Positions 60,232 to 64,000 of a stretch of DNA of 64,000 nucleotides are shown piece by piece (the stretch's first letter is position 1; the number at the start of each line of letters is the position of its first letter). This DNA is from Neorhizobium alkalisoli (lineage in GTDB: Bacteria > Pseudomonadota > Alphaproteobacteria > Rhizobiales > Rhizobiaceae). Location: contig NZ_VIWP01000002.1 of the NCBI RefSeq assembly GCF_007829835.1, positions 496,001 to 560,000 on the forward strand, in the 5' to 3' direction. A program made the translations under genes and the position numbers. Below the pieces are notes generated by a model. The model saw only the letters and a list, made by a program, of their open reading frames with translations, had not been told where the DNA came from and ran no database searches.

Positions 60232-61284
60232 TTAGAAGGTGCGCTGTACGCGCAGCATGCCAGACCACTGGCTTTCGTCGATTGCATCCCAGTCGGTGTA
60301 GGAAACTTCCGGCTGAATCAGGAAGCCCTTAACCGGGGTCCAGGCAATGTTGCCGGTCGCAGCGAAGGTCTTGTTGTCGGTGTAGGCGAGCTGCAGGTTA
60401 GCAGCAACCTTGTCCGAGAACTTGTAGCCGCCGCCACCCCAGACAGCCCAGTCACCCCAGCCGATACCGGCGCTGTCGCCAGGAGCGTACTTGTTGGTGG
60501 TGTCGCCGTCGGTGTTCCAGCCACCTTCAACGAAGAGCGACAGGGCGCCGACGTTGCCGCCGATACGAGCCTTGATGCCGCCTTCTTCAGCCGATTCGTC
60601 GTAGCCAGCTACGACAGCAGCCATGAAGGAGCCGTTGTCGAACTTGACGCCGCCGACGACGTCCGGCCAATCGCTGGCAGAACCGCCATCCGATTCGATG
60701 TTGCCATCGTCTTCGATTGCGACAACAGCCGAGAAGCCGTTGCCGGCATCAAACGTGTAGCTGACCTGGTTCAGTTCGAACGGGCCGTAGGAGATGACGT
60801 CGTCGTTGATGACGTCAGCGGTGTAGCCGATGAAGGCCGAGTACTGCGAGTCAGCGAGACCGACGAGGAAGCCGCCGAGCTGGATGTTGGCGCCGATCAG
60901 ACGGGTACGGGTGTTGTTGCCGTCGAGCGTCGAAACGTCGTAACGCGGGTTGTAGTCAAAACGAGCGGTGATGCTGGTCTTGAGAGCGCCCCACTCGGTG
61001 TCCGTTGCCGAATCCATGTAGATTTCAGCGCGGGTGTTGGTGTAGGTGCCGTCGCTGTTCGGGGTGTAGGGATCAGCGTAAGCAGCGTCGAAACGAACGC
61101 GGCCGCCGATCTTGAGGCAGGTTTCCGTGCCCGGGATGTAGAAATAGCCGGTGCCGAACGCGTCGCAGACGCGAACGTATTCCATCGGTTCCGGCTCAGC
61201 AGCGACGATAGCGTCGGCAGCCTGAGCGCCGGATACTGCTGCGAGAGCCGCAGCGGAGCCAAGAAGAAGGCTCTTGATGTTCAT
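60232..61284 (-). CDS. Porin 4, Omp2b/RopA-like
   Basis: 350 residues from ATG 61284 behind CTGGAGGT. Signal peptide and mature N-terminus as in porin 3, with 'CLKIGGRVRFD' (Ile for Val). 'LIGANIQLGGFLVGLADSQY' and 'SAFIGYTADVINDDVISYGP' replace the 'SLYESF' type segments and are nearly identical in porin 5. Ends 'SGMLRVQRTF'. Porins 4 and 5 are recent sister copies. Confidence 0.94.
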   Translation of the reverse strand: MNIKSLLLGSAAALAAVSGAQAADAIVAAEPEPMEYVRVCDAFGTGYFYIPGTETCLKIGGRVRFDAAYADPYTPNSDGTYTNTRAEIYMDSATDTEWGALKTSITARFDYNPRYDVSTLDGNNTRTRLIGANIQLGGFLVGLADSQYSAFIGYTADVINDDVISYGPFELNQVSYTFDAGNGFSAVVAIEDDGNIESDGGSASDWPDVVGGVKFDNGSFMAAVVAGYDESAEEGGIKARIGGNVGALSLFVEGGWNTDGDTTNKYAPGDSAGIGWGDWAVWGGGGYKFSDKVAANLQLAYTDNKTFAATGNIAWTPVKGFLIQPEVSYTDWDAIDESQWSGMLRVQRTF

Positions 61285-61286
61285 GT

Positions 61287-61299
61287 TGACCTCCAGTCA
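61287..61299 (-). promoter_or_regulatory. Shine-Dalgarno in a hairpin loop, porin 4
   Basis: TGAC-TGGAG-GTCA: the GGAG of the ribosome-binding site sits in the loop of a 4-bp stem just upstream of the start. The same structure is before porin 5. Confidence 0.55.
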
Positions 61300-62124
61300 T
61301 TTTTCATTTGGGTCTGGTCGAATGCAAAACGCATTCCCTGCCCATCCCCTCGACTTACAGAAAACCGGCAAAACAACCACCGCGTTTCCTTGAGGCAAGG
61401 TAGAATCGTGTCTGGAATGTGACAAGCATTTCACGCGACACGCGAGGCGTTTGGCACGTGTAATTTCTGAAAGTGTTGCAACGTTTCATCGCATTGCACA
61501 GCCGAAAGCCCACAAACGCTCACCATTCATTAGAGATTGCGTCAAATACCCCCGAATTTCAGGGGCAACTCATACGTGAGCGAAAATTATCGATTCGCAA
61601 GAACGTCACAAATCCTCCAACAAATTTCGCGTCACATTGGGGTCTTTTCGGCGACTTATTTCTATATAGTAATATCTCTTTATGGTTGCGCGAACTGTGT
61701 GCAGTGCAGCAAACAGGGCGAGCAAAATACGCCCTCACAAGGGCAAAAGAGCCCGGTGCCAAAGGCTTACAGCTGCATCGCGACCGACCCGGAGAGCCCT
61801 GGCGACCGATGGCCGGAACATCCCCTCACCTTTAAAGCCATTTCTGGATTTCAGACGCGTGTCATCGAGCGGCCGCCATCGCGAGAGTGCGGCATGCCTT
61901 GCGAGAGATGGATGAGACGATGCGAAAATCCCGCTGACGGCAATCTGCCAGATCGCCGATTCGGTCGGCATGCCCCTCGCCTCTTCGTCGAGGCGAGATA
62001 CCGATTCGACGAACGAGCAATCACGAGGTCGAGCGGTCAGAAGAGGCCGGCAAAAATGCTGAGGCGTGATGGACAGGCAGGCCCATCAAGAAAACGGTCG
62101 TGTGCAAAAGGTAGATGCACAAAC
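61300..62124 (-). promoter_or_regulatory. Upstream region of porin 4: promoter and motif, otherwise no gene
   Basis: A candidate promoter (coding strand) is TTGTCA (61420-61425), 17-base spacer, TACCTT (61397-61402). TGCAACAC is at 61473-61480, 189 nt before the start. From about 61500 to 62120 I see no convincing gene; a 208-aa frame here has irregular codon use and no family resemblance. Confidence 0.45.
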
Positions 62125-62152
62125 AAAAAGGCCTGGCTTTCGCCAGGCCTTT
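62125..62152 (-). terminator. Terminator of porin 5
   Basis: AAAGGCCTGGC and GCCAGGCCTTT form a perfect 11-bp stem with TTTC loop; minus-strand tail TTTTTG. A second hairpin TAATCCTT/AAGGATTA at 62161-62180 includes the porin 5 stop codon. Confidence 0.85.
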
Positions 62153-62177
62153 CCGAAGAATAATCCTTGGGTAAGGA

Positions 62178-63227
62178 TTAGAAGGTCCGCTGCAGGCGGA
62201 TCATGCCCTGCCACTGGTCTTCGTTGATTGCATCCCAGTCGGTGTAGGAAACTTCCGGCTGGATCAGGAGGCCAGCAACCGGGGTCCACTTGACGTTACC
62301 GGTGATGGCGAGCGTCTTGTTGTCGGTGTAAGCAACCTGCAGGTTAGCAGCAACCTTGTCGGTGAACTTGTAGCCGAGACCGCCCCAGAGAGCCCAGTCA
62401 CCCCAGCCGATGCCGTTCGAAGAAGGAGCATACTTGTTGGAGGTGTCGCCGTCGGTGTTCCAGCCGCCCATGATGAAGGCCGAGAATGCGCCAACGTTGC
62501 CGCCGATGCGAGCCTTAACAGCGCCTTCTTCAGCCGATTCGTCGTAACCAGCTACGACTGCAGCCATGAAGGTGCCGTTGTCGTACTTGATACCACCGGT
62601 GACGTCCGGCCAATCGCTGGAAGAACCGCCGTCAGATTCGATCTGGCCGTCGTCTTCAACTGCGATAACAGCCTTGAAGCCGTTGCCAGCGTCGAAGGTG
62701 TAAGCAACCTGGTTGAGTTCGAACGGGCCGTAGGAGACCACGTCGTCGTTGATGACGTCGCCAGCGTAGCCGATGAAGGCCGAGTACTGCGAGTCAGCGA
62801 GACCGACGAGGAAGCCGCCGAGCTGGATGTTGGCGCCGATCAGACGGGTACGGGTGTTGTTGCCGTCGAGCGTCGAAACGTCATAACGCGGGTTGTAGTC
62901 GAAACGAACGGTCGTGCTCGTCTTGAGAGCGCCCCATTCGGTGTCCGTAGCGGACGACATGTAGATTTCAGCGCGGGTGTTGGTGTAGGTGCCGTTGCTG
63001 TTGTCGTTGTAAGCGTCGCCGTACTTGGCGTCGAAGCGAACGCGGCCGCCGATCTTGAGGCAGGTTTCCGTGCCCGGGATGTAGAAGTAGCCAGTGCCGA
63101 ATGCGTCGCAAACGCGAACGTATTCCATCGGTTCCGGCTCAGCAGCTACGATAGCGTCGGCAGCCTGAGCGCCGGATACTGCTGCGAGAGCTGCAGCGGA
63201 GCCAAGGAGAAGGCTCTTGATGTTCAT
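62178..63227 (-). CDS. Porin 5, Omp2b/RopA-like
   Basis: 349 residues from ATG 63227 behind CTGGAGGTC. Nearly the same signal peptide, N-terminal block and 'LIGANIQLGGFLVGLADSQY' as porin 4, with 'AKYGDAYNDNSNGTYTNTRA' instead of 'AAYADPYTPNSDGTYTNTRA'. Loop 'SSNGIGWGDWALWGGLGYKF' is shorter. Ends 'QGMIRLQRTF'. The copy is farthest from the ABC importer and nearest the tRNA. Confidence 0.94.
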   Translation of the reverse strand: MNIKSLLLGSAAALAAVSGAQAADAIVAAEPEPMEYVRVCDAFGTGYFYIPGTETCLKIGGRVRFDAKYGDAYNDNSNGTYTNTRAEIYMSSATDTEWGALKTSTTVRFDYNPRYDVSTLDGNNTRTRLIGANIQLGGFLVGLADSQYSAFIGYAGDVINDDVVSYGPFELNQVAYTFDAGNGFKAVIAVEDDGQIESDGGSSSDWPDVTGGIKYDNGTFMAAVVAGYDESAEEGAVKARIGGNVGAFSAFIMGGWNTDGDTSNKYAPSSNGIGWGDWALWGGLGYKFTDKVAANLQVAYTDNKTLAITGNVKWTPVAGLLIQPEVSYTDWDAINEDQWQGMIRLQRTF

Positions 63228-63229
63228 TG

Positions 63230-63244
63230 TTGACCTCCAGTCAA
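63230..63244 (-). promoter_or_regulatory. Shine-Dalgarno in a hairpin loop, porin 5
   Basis: TTGAC-TGGAG-GTCAA: a perfect 5-bp stem with the GGAG of the ribosome-binding site in the loop, three bases before the ATG. The longer block GGGGATGGGCAGGGAA further upstream is shared with porin 4. Confidence 0.6.
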
Positions 63245-63588
63245 GTTTTCATAAGGGGCTGGGTCTTTAGTGCCGAAGCATTTGTTCCCTGCCCATCCCC
63301 GGACTTAAGAAAACGGACGAACCACCGCCGCGCTTCCGGACTTCAAGATACAAAACGCAGAAGGTCATGCAATCTTGAACTGATGCTGGAACACACCATC
63401 AACCCTGCTTCCCCGAAGCCTGTTGCCGAAAGGACACAAAACCGTGAGGTGGCGACCCCAAGTGTTTACCGGTTGTTAAGAAACGTCTTTTGGAGCAGGC
63501 ACTTAGACCGCAAACGCGAGAGCCCGCCACAGGTGCGGCAACACAGATTATGAAATTTGGGAAGATGTAAAAGCCGGATCATCCGGAA
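63245..63588 (-). promoter_or_regulatory. Upstream region of porin 5
   Basis: Candidate promoter on the coding strand: TTGCAT (63367-63372), 16 bases, TATCTT (63345-63350). GGCAACAG is at about 63420-63427, about 194 nt before the start. No gene seen up to the tRNA. Confidence 0.45.
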
Positions 63589-63679
63589 TGGCGGAGAAGA
63601 TGGGATTCGAACCCACGATACGCTTTTGACGTATACTCCCTTAGCAGGGGAGCGCCTTCGACCACTCGGCCACCTCTCC
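63589..63679 (-). tRNA. tRNA-Ser (GCT)
   Basis: The minus strand folds as a class II tRNA: acceptor GGAGAGG / CTTCTCC with one G-T pair, anticodon loop CCCTGCTAAGG with anticodon GCT, a long variable arm, TPC arm GGGTTCGAATCCC, discriminator G and encoded CCA. GCT reads AGC/AGT serine codons. Confidence 0.95.
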
Positions 63680-63828
63680 GGTGCGGCCTGATTATTTCGA
63701 AACGAAACCGATTGCAAGGTCTTATCGAAACAGTCCCGCATTTCCTTGGCCACGAAAGGCCATGCCCACAGTTTTCGGGGCGCATTTCACCACAAAGGCA
63801 GCGAATCGCGCCCCGGACACGGCATTGC

Positions 63829-64000
63829 TCAGTAGCTGGCCGGACCGCGCGCCTCTGCGGAACCGCGGCCGTAACGGCCCGCCAGCGAGCGCAGGGCGGT
63901 GGAAAACTCCGTCACATCGGCGCCGACAGCGACAAAAGTCGCGCCGAGATCGAGATAACGGCGATTCAGTTCTTCATTGAAGGTCAGGATGCCGGCCGGC
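63829..64000 (-). CDS. HpcH/HpaI-family aldolase, 3' part only
   Basis: The minus strand is open from the window edge to TGA at 63829, giving the last 57 residues: 'PAGILTFNEELNRRYLDLGA' then 'TFVAVGADVTEFSTALRSLA' and 'GRYGRGSAEARGPASY'. 'GILTF.EE...RYLDLGATFVAVGADV' is the C-terminal region of HpcH/HpaI (2,4-dihydroxyhept-2-ene-1,7-dioate type) class II aldolases. The catalytic part lies outside the window, so the substrate cannot be told. Confidence 0.8.
   Translation of the reverse strand, partial: PAGILTFNEELNRRYLDLGATFVAVGADVTEFSTALRSLAGRYGRGSAEARGPASY

Noticed and set aside
61537..62163. 208-aa plus-strand frame between porins 4 and 5
   Set aside because: Irregular codon use, mixed composition, no ribosome-binding site, and the last part runs through the porin 5 terminator.
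63589..63679. tRNA-Ser as attachment site of an integrated island
   Set aside because: No integrase gene and no repeat of the tRNA 3' end was noticed inside the window.
1..64000. CRISPR array, prophage, insertion sequence or secondary-metabolite cluster
   Set aside because: No regularly spaced direct repeats, transposase, integrase, phage structural gene or large modular synthase was visible on either strand.

Overview
The window looks like chromosomal DNA of a member of the Rhizobiaceae (Rhizobium / Neorhizobium / Agrobacterium relatives). The evidence is the GC-rich coding sequence with many GTG/TTG starts, the core order dapA-smpB-...-rpoZ-rsh-...-acpS-lepB-rnc-era-...-recO, phosphatidylethanolamine synthesis by adjacent psd and pssA, a large methyl-accepting chemotaxis protein ending in an E-W-Q-E-F tail, and a battery of alphaproteobacterial Omp2b/RopA-like porins. 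I saw no insertion sequence, prophage, CRISPR array or replication origin.

Layout. 1-5.7 kb: end of a RarD-like permease, a DHCW cupin, an amino-acid exporter, a LOG-family nucleotide hydrolase, a membrane-anchored LysM protein and an unrecognised 223-aa protein. 6-13 kb: a ParDE-like toxin-antitoxin pair with a perfect inverted-repeat operator, an Atm1-type ABC exporter, a luciferase-like monooxygenase, a methyltransferase with a regulatory domain and a GAF-GGDEF-PilZ protein. 13.4-23.8 kb: psd-pssA, a second amino-acid exporter, an SRAP repair protein, YnfA, two adjacent HigBA-type modules each with its own perfect palindrome, a NUDIX hydrolase, small envelope proteins, and the overlapping genes ygfZ / HD hydrolase / protein-tyrosine phosphatase, followed by an MscS channel. 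24-29.4 kb: a 922-aa polytopic DUF2339 protein overlapping an HD hydrolase, a MOSC protein and a DMT permease.

29.4-48.9 kb is the conserved housekeeping backbone, mostly on the minus strand: dapA, smpB, a YbhN-type flippase-like protein, rpoZ, rsh, acpS, lepB, rnc, era, recO. It covers lysine synthesis, trans-translation, transcription, stringent response, protein export, RNA processing and recombination. It is interrupted by accessory blocks: an agmatinase-like enzyme with an altered metal site and a PAS protein between era and recO; chemotaxis receptor, SMP-30 lactonase, GFA protein, hexapeptide acetyltransferase and CPT-like kinase between DUF2062 and rsh. 49-56 kb: a lytic transglycosylase, a DUF1330 protein, a divergent GST/HxlR pair around a long dyad, and a three-gene siderophore/cobalamin-type ABC importer.

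56-63.2 kb holds the most striking structure: five consecutive porin genes, all on the minus strand, each with its own terminator. They share a near-identical N-terminal block and differ in loop regions. A short motif, read on the coding strand as GCAACA flanked by G/T and C/G, recurs 181-194 nt upstream of all five start codons. A tRNA-Ser(GCT) and the 3' end of an HpcH/HpaI aldolase close the window. I did not find a clearly new multi-gene system. The best candidates for follow-up are the porin array and its shared upstream motif, the tandem toxin-antitoxin modules, and the agmatinase-like enzyme with a changed metal ligand.
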